Positions 35,142 through 44,311 of a stretch of DNA of 64,000 nucleotides are shown here, piece after piece. A program made the position numbers and the translations under genes. A model generated the notes under the pieces. The model had not been told where the DNA came from. It was given only the letters and a program-made list of their open reading frames with translations, and did not search any database. Each line of letters begins with the position of its first letter. Position 1 is the stretch's first letter. The DNA is from Leptolinea sp964446955 (GTDB lineage: Bacteria; Chloroflexota; Anaerolineae; Anaerolineales; Anaerolineaceae), in NCBI GenBank assembly GCA_964446955.1, contig CAYUQJ010000003.1:186001-250000 (forward strand). Direction: 5' to 3'.

Positions 35142-35507
35142 ATGTCAAGAGTTTCCGTTGCCAATCTTGGGGGGAAGACACTTGTGGAATTGGATCTTTC
35201 TGGGTGTGTACCAGATGTTTCAATCCCGGCTATCAAAGACGCCATGTCATTAATAAAAACATTCCCACGTAATTCCGTTCTTCTTCTAACAAATGTTACA
35301 GAGGCTGTTCAGACAAAAGAAGTGGTTAATTGCATAAAGGATTTCGCAGTTTCAAATACTCCATACGTAAAAGCATCAGCCGTTCTTGGGATCGATGAAG
35401 AAAAAAAGCCTGTTTTAGCTACTGTTCAGTTTCTCACTTTGCATGAGATCCGTTCGTTCTCTAATGAAACTGATGCTCGCGAATGGCTTAACAATTTTAT
35501 AAAGTGA
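35142..35507 (+). CDS. STAS/SEC14-like (SpoIIAA-like) protein, copy 1
   Basis: 121 residues from the ATG at 35142, after AGGAGGGCACC. The alpha/beta layout has a first strand pair (KTLVELDLSGC), then NSVLLLTNVTEA near 47, KASAVLGIDEEKKPVLATVQ near 82 and a final FSNETDAREWLNN. It resembles the family annotated as STAS/SEC14 domain proteins, which are relatives of SpoIIAA anti-sigma antagonists. The region lacks the conserved phosphorylatable Ser of true SpoIIAA as far as can be seen. It is a tandem paralogue of the next gene. Function unknown; partner switching with the divergent FHA protein is a possibility. Confidence 0.65.
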   Translation: MSRVSVANLGGKTLVELDLSGCVPDVSIPAIKDAMSLIKTFPRNSVLLLTNVTEAVQTKEVVNCIKDFAVSNTPYVKASAVLGIDEEKKPVLATVQFLTLHEIRSFSNETDAREWLNNFIK

Positions 35508-35579
35508 TTTTGCTAAAAAAGACCATATACTGAAAAAACCTTTGGAAAATGGATTTGATGTTCGTGCCAGGAGGGCAGC

Positions 35580-35939
35580 ATGGCTTTTGTGGGGATTGTT
35601 GAACACAAAGGAAAAGATGTGACAGTGGTTGATATTTCCCATTGTGCACCTGCCGATTCGGTTAGGCTCCTAAAACAAGCGATCCCACTGGTAAAAAGAC
35701 AGCCAAAAAACTCTGTTTTATTGCTAACTAACGTTGAAAACACGGTTTATGATAGGGATGTTTTCCCGCACATCAAAGATTATGTAGTTTCTAATATCCC
35801 CTTCATCAAAGGGTCTGCGGTTGTGGGCATAGATGGTATGAAAAGAGCGATTTTTAACACGTTGCGGTTTATTACGCTGCACGAGATCATGCAGTTTGAC
35901 ACAGATATTGACGCCAAAGATTGGCTGGCTACCCTCTAA
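35580..35939 (+). CDS. STAS/SEC14-like (SpoIIAA-like) protein, copy 2
   Basis: 119 residues. It aligns along its whole length with the protein encoded just upstream: KDVTVVDISHCAP, NSVLLLTNVENTV, KGSAVVGIDGMKRAIF and FDTDIDAKDWLA match the four blocks of copy 1. The ribosome site and its flanks (CCAGGAGGGCAGC before ATG) are almost the same as those of copy 1, so the duplication included the leader. The 72-nt gap has no terminator, so both are likely on one transcript. Function unknown. Confidence 0.65.
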   Translation: MAFVGIVEHKGKDVTVVDISHCAPADSVRLLKQAIPLVKRQPKNSVLLLTNVENTVYDRDVFPHIKDYVVSNIPFIKGSAVVGIDGMKRAIFNTLRFITLHEIMQFDTDIDAKDWLATL

Positions 35940-36796
35940 GCCATTGCCCGGATAAAAACGAGTATCCATAAACCGATAACCGCGCAAATTGTCTCAATGG
36001 TGGATGCGCTAATGGCCAGAAGAGGGGCAATCCAGGAGTGTAGCAAAACATAAGGTGACAAACAGGGGGAAGCAGCCATGGCATATTCGATCTTTTCCCT
36101 GCGTACCGCGGCAGCCAGTAATGCCAGCCCTACCGGGATGGAGGAAGGCCAGAGACTGGCGTTACCTTTCCACTCATTCACGATGGCAAAATTGAGAGGC
36201 CACAAACCATAAAGCAAAAATGATGTCAGGAACAAGATGGTAACCGGGGTGGATATTCGCACCACTTCGCGCCATCCGTTCTTTTTCCAGGCTTGATAGA
36301 ACCAGAGAAGGGCTACCGCAAACCCGGTTTGGGGTTTGATGGCTAAAAATATCAATCCGATATGCGGTGGGAGAACAAATCCAAGGGCCATGAGCCAATC
36401 AACGTTGCCATCAAGCATTAATTGAAAAACGGGAGGAGACAAAAGAATGAAGATAATTGCCAGCGGTTTAGCCCCCAGCCGTTTACAGATAAAAGCCAGC
36501 GAAGTAAGAGCCGCGATTGCCAGAATAGCGCGCCCGGCCTCTTCTGAAACGAGTAACAAGGGAACCATGGGCAATAACATCCAGGGCGCATTCAAATATA
36601 GTTTATTGTCAAACGGGTTCCGTCCCTGTATCAATGCTTTTGCTGCCGGACGATAATGGTTATGCCAGTCTGCTGCCGTGGGGAGTGTGTAGGTTAATAA
36701 AATGATCAGACCGATTAGGAACACGCATAAAAAGAAATTCGTGGGTGAAATGTAGGGTTTGATTCTATTTTTGAAAGAGTTGATTAGGGTATTCAT
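35936..36796 (-). CDS. Polytopic membrane protein, GT87/GT-C-like
   Basis: 286 residues with about eight hydrophobic segments. After the first helix comes WHNHYRPAAKALIQGRNPFD, like the first extracytoplasmic loop of GT-C mannosyltransferases of the GT87 (DUF2029) group, with a later AIKPQTG motif also common there. At 286 residues it is shorter than typical GT87 enzymes (about 400), so it may be a reduced member. It would use polyprenyl-phosphate sugars on the outer face of the membrane. It overlaps the stop of STAS-like copy 2 by 4 nt on the opposite strand. Confidence 0.55.
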   Translation of the reverse strand: MNTLINSFKNRIKPYISPTNFFLCVFLIGLIILLTYTLPTAADWHNHYRPAAKALIQGRNPFDNKLYLNAPWMLLPMVPLLLVSEEAGRAILAIAALTSLAFICKRLGAKPLAIIFILLSPPVFQLMLDGNVDWLMALGFVLPPHIGLIFLAIKPQTGFAVALLWFYQAWKKNGWREVVRISTPVTILFLTSFLLYGLWPLNFAIVNEWKGNASLWPSSIPVGLALLAAAVRREKIEYAMAASPCLSPYVLLHSWIAPLLAISASTIETICAVIGLWILVFIRAMA

Positions 36797-36975
36797 GATG
36801 ATTTCCGATGTATTTACTTTTCCCTTCTGCGGAAATGCAAGATTTCTGCCACTTCTGTAGTTTCCTTTATGCGTTTAGTAAACCACAAGTCGGTTTGACT
36901 TTCGTTACTACCAAAGCTAGAATTAATTAATACAGAAAATCAGCGGGTTGGTCTTGTTCCTGCAACGGATCCGAT

Positions 36976-37617
36976 ATGGGTAAAAGGAATAATAAGTTTA
37001 TCATTGGCCTGACGGGTAATATCGGGACAGGTAAGAGTGAAGTCCGCAAGATACTACAGTGCCTTGGTGCACTCGGAATTGACGCGGATCTTATTTCGCG
37101 TCAGATCATGGAGCCGGATAGTCCTGGTTACACAAAAGTCCTGGAACAATTTGGGCGGGATTTTATCGATGAAAATGCGCGCCTGGATCGTGCGGCTCTG
37201 GCAAAGGTTGTATTCAATCAACCCGATAAACTTGCCGAATTGGAAGCCATAATACATCCATTGGTCAAAGAGGAAGTGAACCGCATAATTGAAGAAACGA
37301 CTATTCCGGTGATTGTCATAGAGGCAATCAAGCTCATTGAGTCGAGTATATCAAGCCAATGCGATTCCTTATGGGTGACAGATGCCCCTATGGAAGTGCG
37401 ACTGGCCAGACTGACCCTTTTTCGCGAGATGAGTGAAGATGATGCCCGTATGAGAATTCAAGCCCAACCTCCGCAGGAAGAAAAATTGAAAGCCGCCGAT
37501 ATCATCATTCAAAATAATGCCACACTGGAAGACTTACTTTTACAGGTAAAACACGCCTGGGTAACCATCGTACCGGATACCTTCCGAATGGCCATTCAGG
37601 ACGAGACCAGTGTCTGA
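36976..37617 (+). CDS. coaE: Dephospho-CoA kinase
   Basis: 213 residues. The P-loop is GLTGNIGTGKSEV near residue 11; other family marks are GIDADLISRQIM and HPLVKEEV near 95. It phosphorylates the 3'-OH of dephospho-CoA with ATP, the last step of CoA synthesis. The downstream cdaA start overlaps its stop by 8 nt. The panBEC genes for the pantothenate part of the pathway lie 11 kb away in the same window. Confidence 0.93.
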   Translation: MGKRNNKFIIGLTGNIGTGKSEVRKILQCLGALGIDADLISRQIMEPDSPGYTKVLEQFGRDFIDENARLDRAALAKVVFNQPDKLAELEAIIHPLVKEEVNRIIEETTIPVIVIEAIKLIESSISSQCDSLWVTDAPMEVRLARLTLFREMSEDDARMRIQAQPPQEEKLKAADIIIQNNATLEDLLLQVKHAWVTIVPDTFRMAIQDETSV

Positions 37618-38491
37618 ATTTCTCAGTCAGGTTCTGTTCCTGTTTCAGCGTTTGACATGGATCAGTGTCATTGACCTGACTCTGGTCACGTTGATTTTCT
37701 TCGCAATCCTGCTGGTTGTCCGCGACACACAGGCTGTAACCCTGCTTCGCGGTGTATTCTTGTTGATCATTGTTATCAGTTTGTTGACCAGTCTTGTCAA
37801 CCTGCCTGCTTTTTCCTGGTTGATCAAGAATGCTCTTCCGGCGCTGTTGTTATCCATCCCGGTAATATTCGCTCCGGAAATCCGCCGTGGATTGGAAAAA
37901 TTGGGAAGAGCAGGCGGTATCCGTCTGCTTTCGCGTCCTGTTCCAACCAGTGATGGGTCTTTACAGCAGTCGATCAAAGCAGTTGCCACTGCCTGCGCAC
38001 GGTTGTCAGCCCGGCAACATGGTGCGCTGATCATATTGCAAAGAGGCGATTCCCTGCGTGATTATGTGCAAACAGGGGTGGTATTGAACTCACGGGTTTC
38101 CGCTGAATTGTTAATGCAAATTTTTTATCCCAACACGCCACTGCATGATGGAGCGGTGATCATATCAGATAACCTGATCGTCTCGGCTGCCTGTGTCATG
38201 CCCTTGTCCGCGTCTGGTATTCTAAACCGTACCCCTGACAGACAGATGGGACTACGCCACCGTGCGGCGCTGGGTATCTCAGAGGCAAGTGATGCCGTAG
38301 CGGTAGTTGTATCGGAAGAAACGGGCTCCATATCCATTGCCCATGGCGGCCGGATGATCCGCCGGTTAGATAGTGAACGGCTGGAAAATATCCTTATTGC
38401 CTTTTACAGACCGGAAGAAACCATACAACAATCCACTGGATGGCTGAAACGTCTTCTCCGGATCCCATCGATACGTCAACCTGAGGATTGA
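37610..38491 (+). CDS. cdaA: Diadenylate cyclase CdaA
   Basis: 293 residues. Three N-terminal membrane helices (about 20-90) are followed by a DAC domain with the signature DGA in PLHDGAVII (180-182) and RHR in GLRHRAALG (216-218). It makes cyclic di-AMP from two ATP. The start is GTG, overlapping coaE by 8 nt. The YbbR (CdaR-like) gene follows directly. In other bacteria c-di-AMP controls potassium uptake; a KimA-like transporter and two RCK proteins occur further on in this window. Confidence 0.95.
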   Translation: MSEFLSQVLFLFQRLTWISVIDLTLVTLIFFAILLVVRDTQAVTLLRGVFLLIIVISLLTSLVNLPAFSWLIKNALPALLLSIPVIFAPEIRRGLEKLGRAGGIRLLSRPVPTSDGSLQQSIKAVATACARLSARQHGALIILQRGDSLRDYVQTGVVLNSRVSAELLMQIFYPNTPLHDGAVIISDNLIVSAACVMPLSASGILNRTPDRQMGLRHRAALGISEASDAVAVVVSEETGSISIAHGGRMIRRLDSERLENILIAFYRPEETIQQSTGWLKRLLRIPSIRQPED

Positions 38492-38499
38492 ATCCCGAT

Positions 38500-39726
38500 A
38501 TGTTTTCCAAGATAACCCGGTATATTCCGACATTCCTGCTGGCATTGACTTTATCAATCGCTGTCTGGATTCTGGCAATTACGGCTGAGGACCCGGCTGA
38601 AGTACGGTCTTATCCATACCCTGTATCAATTGAGATTCTTGGGCAGGACCCCACGTTCATTCTTACCAATGAACCGGCAAAGACAATGACCATTAACCTT
38701 CGCGCGCCGAAATCCATTTGGACCAATCTGTTGACCGACCGCACTTCAATACGAGCAATTGTTGATCTATCCGGATTATCGGCCGGACCACATACGGTAC
38801 CTGTTCAAGTTCAGATCGTCCAACGACCGGTGGAGATTGTCAGCTATTCTCCATCCAATGTTGAAGTGATGTTGGAATCTTTGCTAAATCGCACTTTGTC
38901 CATCAACGTTGATGTCCGTGGCGAACCAGCCGTGGGATTCCGGGCAGAAACAGCCGAACTTAGTAAAGTTGAGACAACCATCACCGGGCCGGAATCCGCG
39001 GTAAAACGGGTTGCCGAAATCCGAGCGATCCTGGATCAGTCTCAGGCAATGGAAGACATTGAGCAGACAGTTGTTCTGCAGGCACTGGATAGCAATGAAT
39101 TACCGGTGAGCGGTGTGAACCTGAACCCTGATCGTGTTCAAGTAAAACAAAAGATCGTTCAGAGAGGCGGATACCGCAATGTTGTGGTTAAAGTGGATAC
39201 AACCGGCATTCTGGCTAACGGATACCGGTTGACCAATATATCCGCCTATCCACCTTCTGTGACGGTTTTCTCCGCAGATCCGAAAATTGTCGACAGCCTT
39301 CCCGGATATGTACAAACAGCCCCCATAAACCTGGCGGGGTTGAAGGATGATAAGGATATCCGTGTGTCGCTGAATTTACCGGCTGGTGTTTCAATTGTGG
39401 GGGATCAATCGGTGAATGTTCAAATTGGCGTTTCGACAATTGAAAGTAGTGTCACACTGAATGGAATGAATGTTGAGGTGATTGGTGTTACCCGGGGATT
39501 GAAAGCCAGGGTTTCACCGGCTCTTGTAGATGTCATCATTTCCGGTCCAATTCCATTATTGGATAATTTGAAGGCCAGTGACGTACGGGTGTATATTGAT
39601 ATGACGGACGATCCTGAAGGTACTTATCAACGCGCACCTGAGGTTGAGGTGAAAATTCCTGAACTGACGCTGCAATCTATCATCCCAGCCACAGTTGAAG
39701 TCATTTTGTCTGCAAATAACGGGTAA
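38500..39726 (+). CDS. cdaR: YbbR-domain protein (CdaR-like)
   Basis: About 408 residues. An N-terminal membrane helix (about 8-28) precedes four extracytoplasmic YbbR repeats of about 80 residues; boundaries show as repeated strands such as FRAETAELSKVETTITGPES and YRLTNISAYPPSVTVFSAD. In Bacillus and others the YbbR protein binds and controls CdaA. The ATG at 38500 lies 8 nt after the cdaA stop; a TTG at 38488 is too close to GAGGA to be used. The cdaA-ybbR order supports the pair. Confidence 0.85.
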   Translation: MFSKITRYIPTFLLALTLSIAVWILAITAEDPAEVRSYPYPVSIEILGQDPTFILTNEPAKTMTINLRAPKSIWTNLLTDRTSIRAIVDLSGLSAGPHTVPVQVQIVQRPVEIVSYSPSNVEVMLESLLNRTLSINVDVRGEPAVGFRAETAELSKVETTITGPESAVKRVAEIRAILDQSQAMEDIEQTVVLQALDSNELPVSGVNLNPDRVQVKQKIVQRGGYRNVVVKVDTTGILANGYRLTNISAYPPSVTVFSADPKIVDSLPGYVQTAPINLAGLKDDKDIRVSLNLPAGVSIVGDQSVNVQIGVSTIESSVTLNGMNVEVIGVTRGLKARVSPALVDVIISGPIPLLDNLKASDVRVYIDMTDDPEGTYQRAPEVEVKIPELTLQSIIPATVEVILSANNG

Positions 39727-39761
39727 AATATCAGACCTTTAAGAGAGAGAAAAGGTCCGGC

Positions 39762-41123
39762 ATGACGAAACCAGTAGTTGCCCTGGTAGGGCGCCCCAAT
39801 GTGGGAAAAAGTACGCTGTTTAACCGATTTTCCGGTGAACCCCGGGCTATTGTGGATGATATCCCTGGCACGACACGTGATCGATTGTTTGGTGAATCCA
39901 CCTGGAATGGAATAAACTTCGACATCATTGATACCGGTGGTATCGATCCATCCAGTTCACGGAAGGATCCATTGTCGATAGGCTCAGCGGATTATATTCA
40001 GCAGATCCGGCTCCAGGCGGAAATGGCCGTGCAGGAAGCCGACGTGATTCTGTTTGTGACAGATGCAACAGCCGGTGTCACACCGGCAGATATCGAAGTG
40101 TCTGACATGCTGAGACGAAGCCAAAAAATCGTCGATGGTGTTCCGACTCCGCCCATACTCCTGGTTGTTAACAAAGCGGATTCCGCCGGTTTGCGATCCA
40201 ACGCCGTTGATTTTCACCAGCTTGGGTTGGGTGAGCCATTCCCGCTATCGGCGCTTCACGGAACAGGCACCGGCGACTTGTTGGATGCCCTTGTCGCGGA
40301 ATTTCCGGAAGGAGCGGAGGAGGAAGAGGATGATTCGATCAAGGTTGCCATTGTCGGCAAACCTAATGTTGGAAAATCCAGCCTTCTAAATCGCCTGGTT
40401 GGTGAGGAGCGGGCTATAGTGAGTCCGATTGCCGGCACAACGAGAGATGCGACTGACACAGTTATCGATTTCAATGGGATGAAGATCACCATAATCGATA
40501 CAGCCGGTATTCGCCGACGGGGAAAAGTTGAACCAGGGGTGGAGAAGTACAGTGTCATCCGCTCGATGCGATCTATTGAACGGTCTGATGTTGCTTTGCT
40601 GGTTCTGGATGCCACCGAAGGGATCAGCGCGCAGGATGCTCATATTGCCGGATATATAGTTGAAGCCTGGAAGAGTTGTATTGTTGTGGTGAATAAGTGG
40701 GATGCGATAGAGAAAGACACCTACACCATGGCGCAGTATTCCGAAAAAATCCGGAATGATCTCAAATTTGTGGATTATGTCCCCATACTCTTTATTTCTG
40801 CAAAAACCGGTCAGAGGTTGGAACAGGTTCTACCACTGGTTGTGCGGGTACAGGAAGAACGCCTTGCGCGGTTAACTACGTCACAATTGAACCGGATCAT
40901 CCAGAATGCTCAAGATGTACATGCTTCTCCGGCTCATCGCGGACGTTCTCTACGTATGTATTACGGAACTCAGGTGAGGAGTGATCCGCCTACGTTCCTG
41001 ATCTATGTGAACGATCCAACACTGGCACACTTTACTTACATCCGATATCTGGAAAATGCCATCCGGAAGGAGTACAACTTTATTGGTACACCCATCCGTG
41101 TTATATTGCGACCGCGGAGGTAA
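39762..41123 (+). CDS. der: Ribosome-assembly GTPase Der (EngA)
   Basis: 453 residues with the double GTPase layout unique to Der. G1 motifs are GRPNVGKSTL (about 10) and GKPNVGKSSL (about 198); G3 are DTGG and DTAGIRRRGK; G4 are NKAD and NKWD. A KH-like C-terminal domain (about 365-450) ends with GTPIRVILRPRR. It acts in late 50S subunit assembly. Start ATG at 39762, weak site. A bidirectional terminator follows. Confidence 0.96.
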   Translation: MTKPVVALVGRPNVGKSTLFNRFSGEPRAIVDDIPGTTRDRLFGESTWNGINFDIIDTGGIDPSSSRKDPLSIGSADYIQQIRLQAEMAVQEADVILFVTDATAGVTPADIEVSDMLRRSQKIVDGVPTPPILLVVNKADSAGLRSNAVDFHQLGLGEPFPLSALHGTGTGDLLDALVAEFPEGAEEEEDDSIKVAIVGKPNVGKSSLLNRLVGEERAIVSPIAGTTRDATDTVIDFNGMKITIIDTAGIRRRGKVEPGVEKYSVIRSMRSIERSDVALLVLDATEGISAQDAHIAGYIVEAWKSCIVVVNKWDAIEKDTYTMAQYSEKIRNDLKFVDYVPILFISAKTGQRLEQVLPLVVRVQEERLARLTTSQLNRIIQNAQDVHASPAHRGRSLRMYYGTQVRSDPPTFLIYVNDPTLAHFTYIRYLENAIRKEYNFIGTPIRVILRPRR

Positions 41124-41132
41124 CAGAAAAAA

Positions 41133-41158
41133 AGGACGGACCATCACTGGCCCGTCCT
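41133..41158. terminator. Bidirectional terminator between der and deoC
   Basis: The stem AGGACGG/CCGTCCT, extended by two G-C pairs across one mismatch, is flanked by an A-run on the left and TCTTATTTT on the right. It serves der (+) and deoC (-). Confidence 0.85.
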
Positions 41159-41177
41159 CTTATTTTGACATTGTCAA

Positions 41178-41867
41178 TTAGTAACCACTTTTTATTTCTG
41201 CACCTTCCATGATCTTAACTCCACCGCTGGTTCCGATACGGGTCGCTCCAGCTTCTATCATGGCAAGAACATCCTCCCGGCTGCGTACACCCCCGGCTGC
41301 TTTAACCCCCATATCAGGTCCCACTGTTTTCCGCATCAATGCAACATCAGGTAGTGTTGCCCCGCCACTATTGAAACCGGTGGATGTTTTTACAAAATCG
41401 GCTTCGGCTGCTTTGCATATCTGACAGGCTTTGATCTTCTCGTCATCGGTAAGGAGACATGTTTCAATGATGACCTTTACGAGGACTTTTTTCGCGTGAG
41501 CGACTTTAACTACGGCAGTCACATCCTCTTTCACCAGGTTTTCATCACCGGATTTCAGAGCTCCGACATTCAACACCATATCTATTTCTTCCGCCCCGTC
41601 GGCAATCACTTTTTCGGTTTCGTATGCTTTTACCGCGGTTAGGGTAGCTCCCAGAGGAAAGCCGACAACACCGCAAACCTTTACTCCAGACCCTTTTAGC
41701 AACTCGTTGCATAATTTGACATAGCCCGGATTCACACAAACGGACGCGAATTTGTATTTCAACGCTTCTTCACAAAGTTTTTTGACCTGTGATGTGGATG
41801 CTTCCTGTTTAAGCAGAGTATGGTCTATATACGTGGCGATCTGTTCTGATGTCAATTCTATGGTCAT
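41178..41867 (-). CDS. deoC: Deoxyribose-phosphate aldolase
   Basis: 229 residues from the ATG at 41867, 8 nt after GAAGG. TIM-barrel aldolase with Asp in AEEIDMVLNVGALKSG near 98, the Schiff-base Lys in FVKTSTGF near 158 and the second Lys in VKAAGGVRS near 187. It splits 2-deoxyribose-5-phosphate into glyceraldehyde-3-phosphate and acetaldehyde. With the pyrimidine-nucleoside phosphorylase at 57.9 kb it supports deoxynucleoside salvage, although the two genes are not linked here. Confidence 0.93.
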   Translation of the reverse strand: MTIELTSEQIATYIDHTLLKQEASTSQVKKLCEEALKYKFASVCVNPGYVKLCNELLKGSGVKVCGVVGFPLGATLTAVKAYETEKVIADGAEEIDMVLNVGALKSGDENLVKEDVTAVVKVAHAKKVLVKVIIETCLLTDDEKIKACQICKAAEADFVKTSTGFNSGGATLPDVALMRKTVGPDMGVKAAGGVRSREDVLAMIEAGATRIGTSGGVKIMEGAEIKSGY

Positions 41868-41943
41868 AGAAATACCTTCTTTCCACTTATTTGAAATCAT
41901 TCTATCCTTCCGGTTCTGGTATGTCAATTTGCAAAAAAAAAGA

Positions 41944-41959
41944 CCTCCCTGTAGGGAGG
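41944..41959 (-). terminator. Terminator of the glycosyltransferase gene
   Basis: A 6-bp GC-rich stem (CCTCCC/GGGAGG) with a TGTA loop is followed on the minus strand by about nine T (A-run at 41933-41941). Confidence 0.75.
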
Positions 41960-41986
41960 CCTCTGGTTTGTGTGTATTGATCCTTA

Positions 41987-42703
41987 CTAAAGGTCTTTGT
42001 ACATTGCAGGAAGCTGCCAGACGCGAATAGCCGCTTCAATTTGAATACGGAATGACATTTTCGACTGACCCCAACGACGGTCGGCAAAATAGATGGGAAC
42101 CTCTTTAAATTTAAAACCCAGCTTGTTGGCAACATAGGCCATTTCGACCTGGAAAATGTATCCATTGGAACGGATGCGGTCCAATGGCATCGATTTCAAT
42201 GTGTGGCTTTTCCAAAGGCGAAATCCTCCGGTGACATCCCTAAGTTTCAACCCCAGGATTGTTCGGGCGTAGAAGTTACCCCAACCGGATAGTGCTTTGC
42301 GCCAGAAAGGCCAACGTTCATCCAATTTTCCGCCCGGAACGTAACGGGAACCTAATGCCATATCACATGATTCAAGGGTTTTCACCAGTTCGACAATCTT
42401 CTCGGGTGGATGTGAGAAATCGGCATCCATCTGACCGACAGCTTCAGCCCCTTTTTCCATGGCGAGTTGGAAACCCTGAATATACGCGGTACCCAATCCC
42501 AGTTTTCCAGCTCTGTGTAATACGGAAACGCGTCCGTTGTGCTGTACGCACAATTCTTCAGCAATATTCCCTGTTCCATCCGGGCTGTTGTCGTCAACCA
42601 CCAGGATTGAGAGATCTTCCAGGGGAAGTTCAAATAGCTTTTCTACCAGAACTGGCAGATTTTTCGCTTCGTTATATGTGGGAATGATTATCGTAGTTTT
42701 CAC
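41987..42703 (-). CDS. Polyprenol-phosphate mannose synthase-like glycosyltransferase (GT2)
   Basis: 238 residues, GT-A fold. It starts IIIPTYNEAKNLP, with the nucleotide-sugar block LVVDDNSPDGTGN near 35 and DADFSHPPEKI near 93 (DxD-like). RSNGYIFQVEMAY near 170 and FADRRWGQSKMS near 208 are typical of Dpm1-like enzymes. It likely transfers mannose or another hexose from a GDP/UDP sugar to a polyprenyl phosphate at the inner membrane face, a donor for GT-C enzymes such as the GT87-like protein at 36 kb. There is no membrane tail. Start GTG at 42703. Confidence 0.85.
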   Translation of the reverse strand: MKTTIIIPTYNEAKNLPVLVEKLFELPLEDLSILVVDDNSPDGTGNIAEELCVQHNGRVSVLHRAGKLGLGTAYIQGFQLAMEKGAEAVGQMDADFSHPPEKIVELVKTLESCDMALGSRYVPGGKLDERWPFWRKALSGWGNFYARTILGLKLRDVTGGFRLWKSHTLKSMPLDRIRSNGYIFQVEMAYVANKLGFKFKEVPIYFADRRWGQSKMSFRIQIEAAIRVWQLPAMYKDL

Positions 42704-42813
42704 TGATCATCCAGTAGAAAGGTGGTATCGTTTTTTAAGTCCGCTTTACTCTATCACAGCGGTTAATGAGTGTCAAGAAAATCTGAAAGCGGCATGTCTT
42801 TTATAATGAGGAT

Positions 42814-44241
42814 GTGAAAAACAACTGCAACGAATTTCAATTGCGAATATCCCTGTTATTGGTTTCTTTGGGTATCTGTTTGTCATTTTTTCTGGATTAT
42901 GAAGTCATGCAATGGATAAAGGAAGCGGATCGGGCGCTCTCCTTGCAGCAATTGGATAAGGTCGAGCGTCTTTTTAACCAGATCGAGGAACGAGAACCCT
43001 GGCGGTCTCTGGGTTGGACATCACTGGCAGAGGAAAACCTCGAACAGGGAAACCCGAACGCGGTTTTACGGTTGTTAGAACCATGGGCAGAAAGCGGACA
43101 ACTGGATGCGCGTGGATGGTTGTTACTGGCAGACGCCCATACAGAAATGGGAAACCATGAGCGGGTGGAATTATCTCTTCAGGAGGCCTACCGGCTGGCA
43201 GAAGAAGACGATATCCGCGTCGAAGTATTATGGGCCCTCGCGGCACATTACCGTGATGTGAAAGAATTTCAGAAGGCTCTCGATTGTCTCAATGAACTTT
43301 CCCTCCATGTGCCGACTGCGAATGGTCAATTGGAAATAGACAGAATTCTATTGACGACTGTACTCAATCCCGAACGTGGATATTCTATGTCTGTTGTTTA
43401 TCCAAACAAGCCGGATTGGATGTCGGATTGGCAGACAGGTATTAAAGCAGCCCTTGAAACGGTTGACGCGGACACTCGTCTTTTGGAAATTGGACGGACC
43501 TTCGCGGCGGCAGGGATATATGACCTGGCTGAATATCATTTTCAAACGGTGGTTAACAAGACACCGGATTACGCGGATGCCTGGGCATTGCTGGCGGAAT
43601 CCAGACAACAACAGGGGAAAGATGGACGGGTACAGATTGAAAAAGCCCTGTCACTTATGCTGGAATCTCCCGGTGTCAGACTGGCTGGTGGGCTGTATTA
43701 CCGGCGGCAGAAAGATTTCACCAAAGCACTAACTTTGTTTAGTAGTGCCGTCGAGGATTGGCCATATGAACCGGTCTGGCAATTGGAACTGGCACGGACA
43801 CAGGCGGAGGCCGGCAGGTTGGAGGAAGCCACACTGACGTATGAAAAGCTGATTCGGGATGAGCCCGAAAATGTCGAGACCTATCTCTCTCTGGCCCGTA
43901 TATGCCTTCAATTTGAATACCGGTTGCAAGACGTTGCTTTACCGGCCGCGGAAAAGGCGGCTGTTTTACAACCGGAAGCAGCTGCGCCTCAAGATGTAAT
44001 CGGTCAGATCTTATTTGCCCTTGGTGAACCTGAGAAAGCACGGGAATTTTTTAACTTGGCTCGTGAGATTGATCCGATGTACGCGCCGGTCTGGCTGCAT
44101 GTCGGGCAAATGGCACTTTCCGAGTCTGACTATTCACTGGCAAAAGACGCATTGCTCAAAACTGCAGAGCTTTCAGAAAATTCGTATGAGGGTAAACTGG
44201 CAGCCCGGCTGTTGAAACAATATTTCAATATGGTTCCCTGA
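42814..44241 (+). CDS. TPR-repeat protein with N-terminal membrane anchor
   Basis: 475 residues. One hydrophobic helix near the N-terminus (about 10-28) is followed by a helical solenoid with many TPR units, for example ALSLQQLDKVERLFNQIE, ARGWLLLADAHTEMGNHERV, YADAWALLAESRQQQGKDG and APQDVIGQILFALGEPEKA. TPRs bind proteins; no enzyme domain is present. The start is GTG at 42814. It lies 70 nt before mtaB. Specific function unknown. Confidence 0.75.
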   Translation: MKNNCNEFQLRISLLLVSLGICLSFFLDYEVMQWIKEADRALSLQQLDKVERLFNQIEEREPWRSLGWTSLAEENLEQGNPNAVLRLLEPWAESGQLDARGWLLLADAHTEMGNHERVELSLQEAYRLAEEDDIRVEVLWALAAHYRDVKEFQKALDCLNELSLHVPTANGQLEIDRILLTTVLNPERGYSMSVVYPNKPDWMSDWQTGIKAALETVDADTRLLEIGRTFAAAGIYDLAEYHFQTVVNKTPDYADAWALLAESRQQQGKDGRVQIEKALSLMLESPGVRLAGGLYYRRQKDFTKALTLFSSAVEDWPYEPVWQLELARTQAEAGRLEEATLTYEKLIRDEPENVETYLSLARICLQFEYRLQDVALPAAEKAAVLQPEAAAPQDVIGQILFALGEPEKAREFFNLAREIDPMYAPVWLHVGQMALSESDYSLAKDALLKTAELSENSYEGKLAARLLKQYFNMVP

Positions 44242-44311
44242 GAGGGATATGCCAGCAAGGATGTGCTAAAATCTTCGCGAAAAGCGCGCGATTTTGTTTA
44301 TCAGGTAAAAA

